Assembly: GCF_014253065.1 (NCBI RefSeq)
Contig: NZ_JACLZK010000002.1
Coordinates: 62,001-126,000, forward strand
Source: Campylobacter massiliensis
GTDB lineage: Bacteria > Campylobacterota > Campylobacteria > Campylobacterales > Campylobacteraceae
Length of the DNA stretch: 64,000 bases
Direction: 5' to 3'
Under the pieces are notes generated by a model. That model ran no database searches. It was not told the DNA's origin and saw nothing but the letters and a program-made list of their open reading frames with translations. This document shows, one piece after another, positions 16,115-23,410 of this stretch. The first letter of the stretch is position 1; the number at the start of each line of letters is the position of its first letter. The position numbers were made by a program, and so were the translations under genes.

Positions 16115-18029
16115 TGAAAAAGACAGAAACAATCTAAAAAAAATCGGCGTAACCACTCTGCTCGATCTAGCGCTAAAGCTTCCTAAAAGCTTTGAAGATA
16201 CGAGCCTGGCCTCCGCGCCAAAAGACGGACACGTGAGCGTCGCCGTGGAGATAAAAAGCGCGTATCGCCAAGGAGGCGGGATGCTACATGCCGCATGCTG
16301 GTGCGAGGCGTGGGAGCAAAACGTCAAAATAGTAATTTTTAACGCCAAGCCTTGGCATCACGGCGCCTTTAAAGTCGGCAAAAGCGTGTTTGTAAGCGGC
16401 AAATGCGCCTACGCCTACGGCTCGTGGCAGCTAACCAATCCCAAAATCGTCACGAAAATAAACGAAATCATACCCAAATACAAACTCTCTCTCAGAGACG
16501 ATTCGTTTAAAAATTTGATCCAAAAATACGTAAATTTGCCCAATTTGCTTGAGGCTGGACTCGCGCCTAAGGAGGCTCGGTTTTTGCTTGATTTGCATCG
16601 AGGTGATGAAAAAAGCATCGCGATATTAGATGCTCTCGTGCGGGAAAAGGCGGGCGAAGAGGTGCTAAAATTCGTCGAAATTTACAACTACCTAAAAAAG
16701 CTAAACGCCAAAAAGACTCATTTTAAGGCGCCTAAAATCAAGCTTTTTGATATCTCGGAGTGGCTTAAAAATTTGCCGTTTGCATCGACTTCCGACCAGC
16801 TAAACGCTATCGCCGATCTGCGCGCGGATTTTAGCGGCGAGGAGGCGGTGCGGCGCGTCGTGATGGGCGATGTGGGCAGCGGCAAGACGCTTGTTATGCT
16901 AGCTGCCGCGCTTAGCGTCTATCCCGGCCCTGCGCTCATCATGGCGCCGACATCGATACTAGCCGAGCAAATTTACGCAGAGGCGGCGCGTTTGCTACCT
17001 GATTTTATGCGAGTTTTGCTTGTTAAAAGCGGCGACAAGCCCGAATTTGACGGCGTAAATCTCATCATCGGCACGCATGTTTTGCTTTATCAAAGCTTGC
17101 CCGCAGCGCCTTTAGTTATGATAGACGAGCAGCACCGTTTCGGCTCAAATCAGCGCGAGAAAATCAATGCTCTAGCTAGCGGAGGACTTGTGCAAGACCC
17201 GCAACTTGACGCAGCGGAGAGTGAATTTGACGGTAAATTTGACGGCTGCGAGCAGGCAAATTTGACCGCAACCGCGCCCGAAAAAAGAAATAAGCAAACA
17301 AAAGCGGCGAACGAGACCAGAGCTCACGTGGTGCAGTTTTCAGCGACGCCGATCCCGCGCACGCTAAGCATGATACAAAGCAGTTTTGCGGAGTTTAGTT
17401 TTCTGCGGCAGATGCCTTTTGAAAAGCACATCCACACGCAAATTTTACAAAGCGCGGACTTTGGCGAGCTACTGGCGCATATCAAAGCGCAAATCGCCAA
17501 AGGCAAGCAAGTCGCCGTAATATACCCGCTCGTGGAGGGTAGCGAAAGCTCGAACTATCAGGGGCTGGAGGAAGCGCAGGGATTTTGGCGGGCAAATTTT
17601 GCAAACGTCTACGTGACGCACGGCAAGGACAAGGAAAAAGAGCAAGTGCTGCGCGAATTTCGCGAGCGCGGAGACGTGCTACTATCGACGACGGTGGTCG
17701 AGGTCGGCATCTCGCTGCCCAGGCTTAGCACGATCGTGATCGTGGGCGCGGAAAGGCTTGGCTTAGCGAGCCTGCATCAGCTGCGCGGACGAGTAGGGCG
17801 AAACGGCGGGAGCGGATTTTGCTTTTTGTTTACAAAGCTCAAAAATCCACCGACGCGCCTGAGGGAGTTTTGCGAGACGCTGGACGGCTTTAAGATCGCT
17901 GAGATAGACCTCAAAAATCGCCAAAGCGGCGACATCTTAAACGGCGCGTTTCAGCACGGCGCGACGTTTGAATACTACGACTACGAAGAGGAGATCACGC
18001 AAGCGGCAAAGAATAGGCTTGGGATTTAG
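16104..18029 (+). CDS. recG: ATP-dependent DNA helicase RecG
   Basis: Remodels stalled forks and Holliday junctions. The N-terminal wedge/OB domain is followed by the helicase motifs: MGDVGSGKT (I), APTSILAEQIYAEA (Ia), MIDEQHRFG (II), VVQFSATPIPRTLSM (III), STTVVEVGISLP (V) and HQLRGRVGRNG (VI). The start ATG at 16104 lies inside the end of the preceding gene; a longer form from TTG at 16089 is possible. Between motifs II and III there is an insert of about 45 hydrophilic residues (about 17,180-17,320) made partly of AAATTTGAC words. I do not recall such an insert in other RecG proteins. Confidence 0.94.
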   Translation: MKFDEKDRNNLKKIGVTTLLDLALKLPKSFEDTSLASAPKDGHVSVAVEIKSAYRQGGGMLHAACWCEAWEQNVKIVIFNAKPWHHGAFKVGKSVFVSGKCAYAYGSWQLTNPKIVTKINEIIPKYKLSLRDDSFKNLIQKYVNLPNLLEAGLAPKEARFLLDLHRGDEKSIAILDALVREKAGEEVLKFVEIYNYLKKLNAKKTHFKAPKIKLFDISEWLKNLPFASTSDQLNAIADLRADFSGEEAVRRVVMGDVGSGKTLVMLAAALSVYPGPALIMAPTSILAEQIYAEAARLLPDFMRVLLVKSGDKPEFDGVNLIIGTHVLLYQSLPAAPLVMIDEQHRFGSNQREKINALASGGLVQDPQLDAAESEFDGKFDGCEQANLTATAPEKRNKQTKAANETRAHVVQFSATPIPRTLSMIQSSFAEFSFLRQMPFEKHIHTQILQSADFGELLAHIKAQIAKGKQVAVIYPLVEGSESSNYQGLEEAQGFWRANFANVYVTHGKDKEKEQVLREFRERGDVLLSTTVVEVGISLPRLSTIVIVGAERLGLASLHQLRGRVGRNGGSGFCFLFTKLKNPPTRLREFCETLDGFKIAEIDLKNRQSGDILNGAFQHGATFEYYDYEEEITQAAKNRLGI

Positions 18030-18035
18030 CTGAAT

Positions 18036-18060
18036 TTGCCGTTGAGTCGGCAAAATTTTG
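18036..18060 (+). terminator. Probable terminator after recG
   Basis: TTGCCG (18036-18041) pairs with CGGCAA (18048-18053) around a 6-base loop and is followed by AATTTTG. The hairpin is short but well placed, seven bases after the recG stop. Confidence 0.5.
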
Positions 18061-18384
18061 CTGCTTGCTTGAGTATTTCTCTGTTTATTTTTAAATTTGA
18101 AATAAAATCGGTAAAAACTGCGTTTAGATTTTCATGATTTTTAAAACTTGCTTGAAATGAAATTTACAGATAGTTTTTGAAGCCTTTTAATTCAATTAAA
18201 GCTCCCATGATTGCATGGTTTATTATTACTTTTTGCAGATTATAAAAACAGAATTGGCGTGAATTTAAATGCTTGCTGTTGTGGCTTTTTATAAAAGCTA
18301 GAGATTACTAATTTAGGCTCATATTTAAATATGGTTTTTATATAGGGCAACTTAAAAAGCGAAGTCGTAAATTTAAAAGCGGAT
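18054..18384. other. Intergenic region, 331 bp, AT-rich
   Basis: No gene, RNA or clear repeat is seen between the recG terminator and the tRNA-Glu gene. Base composition is more AT-rich than the genes on its left. Confidence 0.4.
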
Positions 18385-18459
18385 TGGTGACCCTTACGAG
18401 AATCGAACTCGTGTTACCAACGTGAGAGGCTGGTGTCCTAACCGCTAGACGAAAGGGCC
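18385..18459 (-). tRNA. tRNA-Glu (CTC)
   Basis: Cloverleaf on the minus strand: acceptor GGCCCTT pairs AAGGGTC (one G-T), D arm GTCTAGCGGTTAGGAC, anticodon stem CCAGC/GTTGG with loop CTCTCAC giving anticodon CTC, T arm ACGAG-TTCGATT-CTCGT, encoded CCA. It is the last gene of a tRNA array whose other members now lie at 26.0-26.7 kb. The integrated element separates it from their promoter. Confidence 0.93.
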
Positions 18460-18479
18460 AACAATGATAAAATAAATCG

Positions 18480-18493
18480 TGGTGCCCCGTGTA
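18480..18493. repeat. attL: 14-bp direct repeat of the tRNA-Lys(CTT) 3' end
   Basis: TGGTGCCCCGTGTA here is identical to 26005-26018, where it forms the 3' end (acceptor and part of the T stem, including CCA) of the intact tRNA-Lys(CTT). The next base on each side differs, so the match is exactly 14 bp. It marks the left junction of the integrated element. Confidence 0.8.
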
Positions 18494-18654
18494 TAATCCT
18501 TGAAAAACTCGATTAAATCACGATATACGGATATTTCCGTTAAACCAACGGAGCGTATTATAACAAAAAATCGTAAAAATCATCTTAAAAATATAAAGGT
18601 TTGTTCAAAATTTAATTGAAAATTTTTCCTAAGGCTAAGGCGTAATGCAATATG

Positions 18655-18855
18655 TCATTTACTAGCGCCCTTGCCCCGCCTTTGCTTTTTTATTTTTCGG
18701 CAGAGGACGGCGGGCAATGGTGCTAGAATACCGCCGGCTACGCCCGCGAGAATGACCTTCGATTTTCTGCCCAAAACGACTTGCGTCGCCTTGGGACCCG
18801 AAAAATCGAAATTTGAAAGATAATGATTGATGAAGATATATGCTAGTTCTTCCAT
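18655..18855 (-). CDS. Possible small membrane protein, unknown
   Basis: A 66-aa frame (ATG at 18855, or TTG at 18888 giving 77 aa) with one plausible membrane segment (KVILAGVAGGILAPLPAVLC) followed by a basic tail (RKIKKQRRGKGASK). It lies inside the element near attL in a GC-richer patch that looks more like host DNA than the rest of the element. Another frame of similar length covers the same bases, so it may be chance. Confidence 0.25.
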   Translation of the reverse strand: MEELAYIFINHYLSNFDFSGPKATQVVLGRKSKVILAGVAGGILAPLPAVLCRKIKKQRRGKGASK

Positions 18856-19070
18856 CTCTCGCGGATTTCGGGGACCCGGCACGCGCAATCAAACGCTAGA
18901 CTTTGTTAGTATTTGCGCGTGTTGGGACGAAACCGCGGTATAGCTCGAAGAGCGTATCTCCCTGCAGGGAGCTTTAGCTCACAGCGGGGAGATAAAAAAG
19001 ACCTATTGAATTACGCTTTGTTTGGACCATTTATGATCTAAACTAAATTTATATTGTTTAAAATTTTTTC
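18856..19070. other. Non-coding stretch with nested palindromes downstream of mobA
   Basis: TATCTCCC (18955-18962) pairs with GGGAGATA (18987-18994), and the perfect 14-bp palindrome CTCCCTGCAGGGAG sits at 18958-18971 inside it. These give two alternative hairpins. No T tract follows on the minus strand, so a simple terminator is doubtful. Confidence 0.35.
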
Positions 19071-21527
19071 TTAGAAATCGATACCATCGTATTTTTTAGT
19101 TTGTTCTTCATCCTTGATTTCGATTTCAGGCTTATTGAACCTTTGATCTAACCCGTTGGATAGTAGATCTGACTTCTTGATTGATCCCCAATACCCTACA
19201 TTTAGAGAATTGTCGAATATATCGAATTTATTAAGTCCATAGTGGTCCATCACGAGTTTCTTTCCTTGATGATCATTCCATGAAGTCATGAGTCTATTTA
19301 GGCTTTTTGTAAACCCTATAAAGTTAAAGGAAGTAATAGATCTCCAGTATTTGCTTAACTTCCTAGAGAAAAATTTCGAAATTTCATTAGGGTTTTTTGG
19401 ATTGAATGATTTTTCCTCTTGAGGTTGAATCCCTAACTTTAGGATATTTTCGTTACTCGTTTGATATTTGATCTCGCTTGCAGCTTCGTTCATCCTCTTT
19501 TGAAGATATGTATAAGGAGTTACATACTCGCCTTTTTTGAACGAATAAGCCGAGTTTTGATCTTGGATGTATAGATGTCTACCTTCCTTCGTATGCATGA
19601 TTTGGTTTTTTCCTTCTTGGTGGATCGTAGCGTTAGGCTCGAAATACCTAACAAGATCATAAAGAGGAACGCGATCATGCAATGATTGTAGCGACACTCT
19701 CGTCAAATATCGTTCATCATCGATCGGTTCATGCTGAAGTTCAAATTTCTTTGTAGCATCTATGCCTTTCCTGATTTGATCGATATTCCCAAAGGCTTGA
19801 TTCTCTATACCTTGTTCGATTTTTGCTTCTTTTAACAAACTAGCTTGTCGTAAGATCTCCGAATTATCAAATGTCTTTCCGTCCACCAAAATCACGTTAT
19901 CTTTTTTTAATGGCTGATAGTAGCATTGGGAAGAAGTATCCGAAACAGTATCGATCTTTCCTTCAAGCCCGAGATTCCTTACTACAAGATGCATATAATC
20001 CTTATAAATATCCTTGTCTTGAAGGGCTTTCGTGGTAGGAACAATCATACGAAATTTCTCGGTTTTTCCGTCGTAGAGATGGCTACTTGAAGGGTAGATA
20101 AAGCCCTGAATACCTTTTCTTTTGAGTAGTTCGATACCATCGGAAATTTTCATATCCTGATGTGCTTCTTTGTTATCTATATCGAATATGAGGGTTTTTG
20201 TAAAACCCGATATATTCGCATTATTCCTCGATCCGTTCGAAAATTTAGCCATACTTATCGCCGAGTATTGTTTTAAGGTGTTTTCTAGGTTTTGAGGATT
20301 TGTCAAAATAGTCTTCCATCCAAATACTGCTTGAGGTTTTGGTTTTTCCTTGGTGCTGCCTTGGAGCAACTTAAAATCAGAGCTTACGCTAAGCTCGATA
20401 GTATCGGTATTCTTTAGATTTTTGCTTAGCGATTCTTGTTCGAGCGCGATTTCTGATAGCATTTTTACGGCATCGTCAAATCTCAGATTTAACTGCTTCG
20501 TACAATAATCTAAGACATTCCTATTTTGAGTACTTGGCTTCCGGGTCTTCGGTGTTATCGTCTCGAATCGAATTCTTGTTCCATCCTCGTTAGAGCGAAT
20601 ATCTACGCCAAATTTAGCCTTTAATGTAGGAATGAATAGATTAACATCCTTGCTTTTTAAAGTTTCGGCTAATTGCACGTTTTGCGCTCTTACCTCGGGA
20701 TCGATAGCTTTTACGATCTCGTTGGCAATGACTGAATTTTTCGTATTGTTTTTGATTTCGTCAAGAGCTATATCTTTCGTTTCAGCTAGGTTTCGATCAA
20801 GTGGTAGTATATGTTTTTGATCGATCTCTTGTTCAATGCGAGGCTTCCCTTTCTCAACCATAGCTGCTTTGCGGAAACTCTCGTATTGTCTCAATAACTC
20901 CGATCTACTCAAGCCCAAAGGTTCAGGATTATCGAGTCCAAATTTTTCGCAAACGATATCTTGAACAATAGACTTGAACTTTATAGCCGAAGCTATCATT
21001 TGAGAACGATCCTTTGAATATACCATTCCCGCGGTTTTTATGCCTCGGCTAAACTTCATATTTTCAAACGATATAATCAAATGGACATGCGGACTTCGTC
21101 CGATCTCCTTACCTTCGTACTCGGCATTTAGCCTTTTACTCTTGGTGTCTTTCCCTTCTCGCGGAATGTACGGTTCGCTTTGTATGATCGGGATTTGGGC
21201 TTCGGCATAGAGAATCATCTCATCTTTAGAGTGATTTGGGAAGTTTAATTTTAAATACTCATCTATGATTTCTTGGATATTTCCCTCTTTTTCGATCTTT
21301 TCCCATTCCTCTCTAGTGAAGCTTAAGCTTGCATGGTAGTAGTTGTATTTTTGCTTGCTTTTTGGATTCGCGAGTTGTGCGTTTTGAGAATCTTCAATAG
21401 CCTGAAGTGATCCCATGAGCGGTATTCGTTCGTCTTTTTCATCTCGGGTATATCGACTATGTTTTGAATGCCCTGTTCGCAAATATTCAGCGATTCCCTT
21501 CTCGCCTTTCGTTAGTTGAGCTATCAT
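19071..21527 (-). CDS. Relaxase with C-terminal primase-like domain (MobA-type)
   Basis: An 818-aa protein. Residues 1-230 look like a mobilization relaxase: the metal-binding HUH motif appears as RSPHVHLIISFEN (about 142-154), and tyrosines in YLRTGHSKHSRYTRDEK near the N-terminus are candidates for the nicking residue. Residues about 400-570 resemble an archaeo-eukaryotic-type primase: TKTLIFDIDNKEAHQD supplies the D-x-D pair and YPSSSHLY plus EKFRMIVPT the following motifs. A later part (about 640-700) is reminiscent of a primase zinc-ribbon region without its cysteines. The relaxase-primase fusion is known from IncQ MobA/RepB. It overlaps the MobC-like gene by four bases. Confidence 0.75.
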   Translation of the reverse strand: MIAQLTKGEKGIAEYLRTGHSKHSRYTRDEKDERIPLMGSLQAIEDSQNAQLANPKSKQKYNYYHASLSFTREEWEKIEKEGNIQEIIDEYLKLNFPNHSKDEMILYAEAQIPIIQSEPYIPREGKDTKSKRLNAEYEGKEIGRSPHVHLIISFENMKFSRGIKTAGMVYSKDRSQMIASAIKFKSIVQDIVCEKFGLDNPEPLGLSRSELLRQYESFRKAAMVEKGKPRIEQEIDQKHILPLDRNLAETKDIALDEIKNNTKNSVIANEIVKAIDPEVRAQNVQLAETLKSKDVNLFIPTLKAKFGVDIRSNEDGTRIRFETITPKTRKPSTQNRNVLDYCTKQLNLRFDDAVKMLSEIALEQESLSKNLKNTDTIELSVSSDFKLLQGSTKEKPKPQAVFGWKTILTNPQNLENTLKQYSAISMAKFSNGSRNNANISGFTKTLIFDIDNKEAHQDMKISDGIELLKRKGIQGFIYPSSSHLYDGKTEKFRMIVPTTKALQDKDIYKDYMHLVVRNLGLEGKIDTVSDTSSQCYYQPLKKDNVILVDGKTFDNSEILRQASLLKEAKIEQGIENQAFGNIDQIRKGIDATKKFELQHEPIDDERYLTRVSLQSLHDRVPLYDLVRYFEPNATIHQEGKNQIMHTKEGRHLYIQDQNSAYSFKKGEYVTPYTYLQKRMNEAASEIKYQTSNENILKLGIQPQEEKSFNPKNPNEISKFFSRKLSKYWRSITSFNFIGFTKSLNRLMTSWNDHQGKKLVMDHYGLNKFDIFDNSLNVGYWGSIKKSDLLSNGLDQRFNKPEIEIKDEEQTKKYDGIDF

Positions 21528-21862
21528 TTTGACTCCTTGAGTAGATTGTAAATTTGATTCAAAAGCTGTTCGTTTTTAAAAAGATTTTCGAGGATTTCCG
21601 TTTGAAAATTTCGATCGATTTGATCTCTTTTTACAATTACGTTTAAAGCCTTGGCGATCTGATTTATGTTCTTCGCCGCGCGATAAAAATTAAATCTGAT
21701 TTGCGGATCAATCTCTTTCGTAACTTTCATTACGATTTCAGAGTTTAGGATAGATTTTCTAATAAACTCTGATTCAGATATACCTACTCGGCTAGCTTTT
21801 TCTTTCAAAAGAGCTTTCAGATCCGCCGAGATCCGAAACTTTATGTTTTCGTTTTTTATCAT
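21524..21862 (-). CDS. MobC-like relaxosome accessory protein
   Basis: A 112-aa protein with an N-terminal ribbon-helix-helix pattern (IKFRISADLKALLKEKA, then VGISESEFIRKSIL) and the later FYRAAKNINQIAKALNVIV, which is the conserved core of the MobC family. These proteins bind oriT and help the relaxase open the nic site. It has a good ribosome-binding site (AAAGGAG) and is coupled to the relaxase gene by a four-base overlap. The probable oriT lies immediately upstream. Confidence 0.8.
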   Translation of the reverse strand: MIKNENIKFRISADLKALLKEKASRVGISESEFIRKSILNSEIVMKVTKEIDPQIRFNFYRAAKNINQIAKALNVIVKRDQIDRNFQTEILENLFKNEQLLNQIYNLLKESK

Positions 21863-21899
21863 TTTTTTAATCTCCTTTGATTGGAAAAATGATGATTGA

Positions 21900-22045
21900 A
21901 TAGTTTTAGCCCTTAGGCTAAAATCTCTTACCTTTGGTTAATCCTTTTAGCTCTGTTTTAAGCTAAAGGATTAACAGCCCTCTGCAAGAGCGGGACAATC
22001 TATGGGGGAGGCGTATGCCCCCACATATATGTGTCACGCTACATT
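21900..22045. other. Candidate origin of transfer (oriT) with three inverted repeats
   Basis: Between MobC and the next gene there are: TTTTAGCC/GGCTAAAA (21904-21922); a near-perfect 15-16 bp hairpin GTTAATCCTTTTAGCT / AGCTAAAGGATTAAC (about 21938-21975); and GGGGG/CCCCC arms around AGGCGTATG (about 22003-22021). Position directly upstream of mobC-mobA and the run of hairpins are typical of oriT. On the minus strand, CATACGCCTCCCCCATA loosely resembles the nic region of IncQ plasmids as I remember it. Confidence 0.5.
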
Positions 22046-22070
22046 GTTACTATCTTAATTATAAGAAAAA

Positions 22071-22643
22071 TCATTTGTTCGATTTCCAATCAGCAAAAGC
22101 CTTTCGCGCTTTTTCGACATTCCCGCGAGATAGGAAAAGAATAAAATCATTTAATTCTTGATTTTCTAGAGCTAGTCTCTCGTTTTCTTGTTTTCGTTCT
22201 CGCACAATCCTTAAAATTTTTTCATTGTCGACCAAGCTCTTTTTTGCTTCTATGATAGGCGGTACCGCAAACCAAAAAGCGATTCCGATTTCTACTAAAA
22301 ATATAATCACATGGATAGCTATAGCTTGCGGAACTATCCAAATACTTTTTATTAAATCTGAAGCCTGTTTTAGATCGTTTACCGATTTGGATATTTTGTT
22401 CACAGCGTTATCCGCAGATCTATTTAAAGCGGTTTCTTTAGCATCCATTTTTGCAAAAACAGCCGTTAAAGTTATCTCGGATTCTTGCTTAAACTCATCA
22501 GCTTTTACCTTTAAATCTGCCGATTTTTGATCAAGCTGTATACTTAAATTTCTAGCTTCAGAGATCGAATTTTCAAGAGAACTAGAAGCGAGGAGATTTT
22601 CCCCGCTCAGGTTATTGTTCGATTGATTTATCAGGATAGCCAT
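22071..22643 (-). CDS. Coiled-coil membrane protein of the element (possible mobilization accessory)
   Basis: A 190-aa protein. Residues 20-100 are a long amphipathic helix (SADLKVKADEFKQESEITLT and onward). Residues about 108-130 form one or two membrane segments (IAIHVIIFLVEIGIAFWFAV). Residues 135-175 are a second charged helix (EKILRIVRERKQENERLALE). The arrangement resembles small mobilization proteins that sit at the membrane (MobB/MbeB-like), but no sequence match is claimed. It overlaps the gene before it by 32 bases in another frame. Confidence 0.55.
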   Translation of the reverse strand: MAILINQSNNNLSGENLLASSSLENSISEARNLSIQLDQKSADLKVKADEFKQESEITLTAVFAKMDAKETALNRSADNAVNKISKSVNDLKQASDLIKSIWIVPQAIAIHVIIFLVEIGIAFWFAVPPIIEAKKSLVDNEKILRIVRERKQENERLALENQELNDFILFLSRGNVEKARKAFADWKSNK

Positions 22644-22893
22644 GGCTTATCTCATTTTGAGTTGGAGCTTGAGGCTTGTTTTGCAATTCGTCAAACTCTT
22701 TCTTCCATGTTGAGATCTCGGATAGCGAAACATCGAACTCAAACGTTTTCCGGATAAACTCAACGTATTTTTTATTCGACATCTGAGTCTTAAATATCGT
22801 TTCGAGACATCGTTTTTTGATATATTCTCGATCATCTGTATTAACGAAATTGTTTAATGCTTCTTCAAGCGACTTATTTGAAATTTTTTTCAT
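22612..22893 (-). CDS. Small helical protein of the element, unknown; frame can be extended by the G tract
   Basis: From ATG at 22893 it encodes 93 aa (MKKISNKSLEEALNNFV...), largely helical, with EFDVSLSEISTWKKEFDEL possibly a short helix-turn-helix. The same frame stays open upstream through the G15 tract to ATG at 22992, giving a 126-aa form starting MNIQGGGGG. That longer form exists only with the present tract length (or a change by a multiple of three). The region from 22893 to 22966 also reads well in a second frame (see the G-tract finding). Function unknown. Confidence 0.5.
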   Translation of the reverse strand: MKKISNKSLEEALNNFVNTDDREYIKKRCLETIFKTQMSNKKYVEFIRKTFEFDVSLSEISTWKKEFDELQNKPQAPTQNEISHGYPDKSIEQ

Positions 22894-22965
22894 TGCTGAT
22901 CTCCCTGTAGATTTTCGAAATTTCTTCAAGCTCGATAGCAAGCTGATCGAGAAAATATTGAATAT

Positions 22966-22980
22966 CCCCCCCCCCCCCCC
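22966..22980 (-). repeat. G15 homopolymer tract (C15 on the plus strand), probable phase-variation switch
   Basis: Fifteen uninterrupted Cs on the plus strand, i.e. G15 in the coding direction of the element. Campylobacter uses such tracts as slippage switches. Here the tract lies between ATG 22992 and the ORF at 22612-22893, so a one-base change alters which downstream frame is joined. It is the only long homopolymer I see in the window. Confidence 0.85.
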
Positions 22981-23005
22981 TTGAATATTCATTAACCCCG
23001 TCGGC

Positions 23006-23095
23006 TTAGTAGATCCTTTCCCGAACTTCCTCGTATTTGGCTTGGATTCTTCTAATATGCATGTATAGCTCGCTAGAGCAACTTATTTTTTCCAT
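23006..23095 (-). CDS. Very short ORF upstream of the G tract
   Basis: 29 codons from ATG at 23095 with an excellent ribosome-binding site (AAAGGAGG). The product MEKISCSSELYMHIRRIQAK... is helical. It ends in TAA at 23006. Beyond that stop the same frame runs through the G15 tract into a further helical stretch, DIQYFLDQLAIELEEISKIY, ending in TAA near 22876. It may be a leader peptide or the first half of a broken small coiled-coil protein. Confidence 0.4.
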   Translation of the reverse strand: MEKISCSSELYMHIRRIQAKYEEVRERIY

Positions 23096-23141
23096 TTTTT
23101 TCCTCCTTTAGGAATATTACTATTTTATTTATGTTTAACTA

Positions 23142-23178
23142 AAATTCCCGTAGATTTTTTCTAGAAGTACGGGAATTT
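23142..23178. repeat. 11-bp inverted repeat beside the iterons (ssi-like hairpin)
   Basis: AAATTCCCGTA (23142-23152) and TACGGGAATTT (23168-23178) are perfect reverse complements separated by 15 bases. In IncQ plasmids, paired hairpins of this kind near the iterons are the sites where the primase starts (ssiA/ssiB). Only one is seen here. Confidence 0.55.
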
Positions 23179-23265
23179 ATATGTTTCACAACGGTTTTCA
23201 ATACAAAAAGTCCTATTAACTATGATAAAAACGATATCTTAGAAAACTTACGTGAAACTTTATTT

Positions 23266-23383
23266 TATGCAAAGTCATCAAATTTTTACGCAAAGTCGTC
23301 GAAAACTACGCAAAGTGCCCGATTTTTTACGCAAAGTGGTCTCAAAACTACGCAAAGTGGAGATAATTTTACGCAAAGTGGAG
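23266..23383. repeat. Six iterons, candidate replication origin (oriV)
   Basis: The core TACGCAAAGT (first copy TATGCAAAGT) starts at 23266, 23287, 23307, 23328, 23349 and 23370, i.e. spaced 21, 20, 21, 21 and 21 bp, two helical turns. The three bases after the core are partly conserved (GTGG in the last copies). An AT-rich segment and the 11-bp inverted repeat lie alongside, and the helicase gene begins downstream. This is the classic form of an iteron-controlled plasmid origin. Confidence 0.85.
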
Positions 23384-23410
23384 CTTCTGAATATTATTTT
23401 TTTATAGATA

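Noticed and set aside
18480-18493. A second tRNA-Lys gene at the left junction
   Set aside because: Only 14 bases of the 3' end are present; the rest is element sequence, so it is an att repeat and not a tRNA gene.
23266-23383. CRISPR array
   Set aside because: The repeated unit is only about 10-13 bp with 8-11 bp between copies, far too short for repeat-spacer units, and it sits beside a replication helicase; iterons explain it better.
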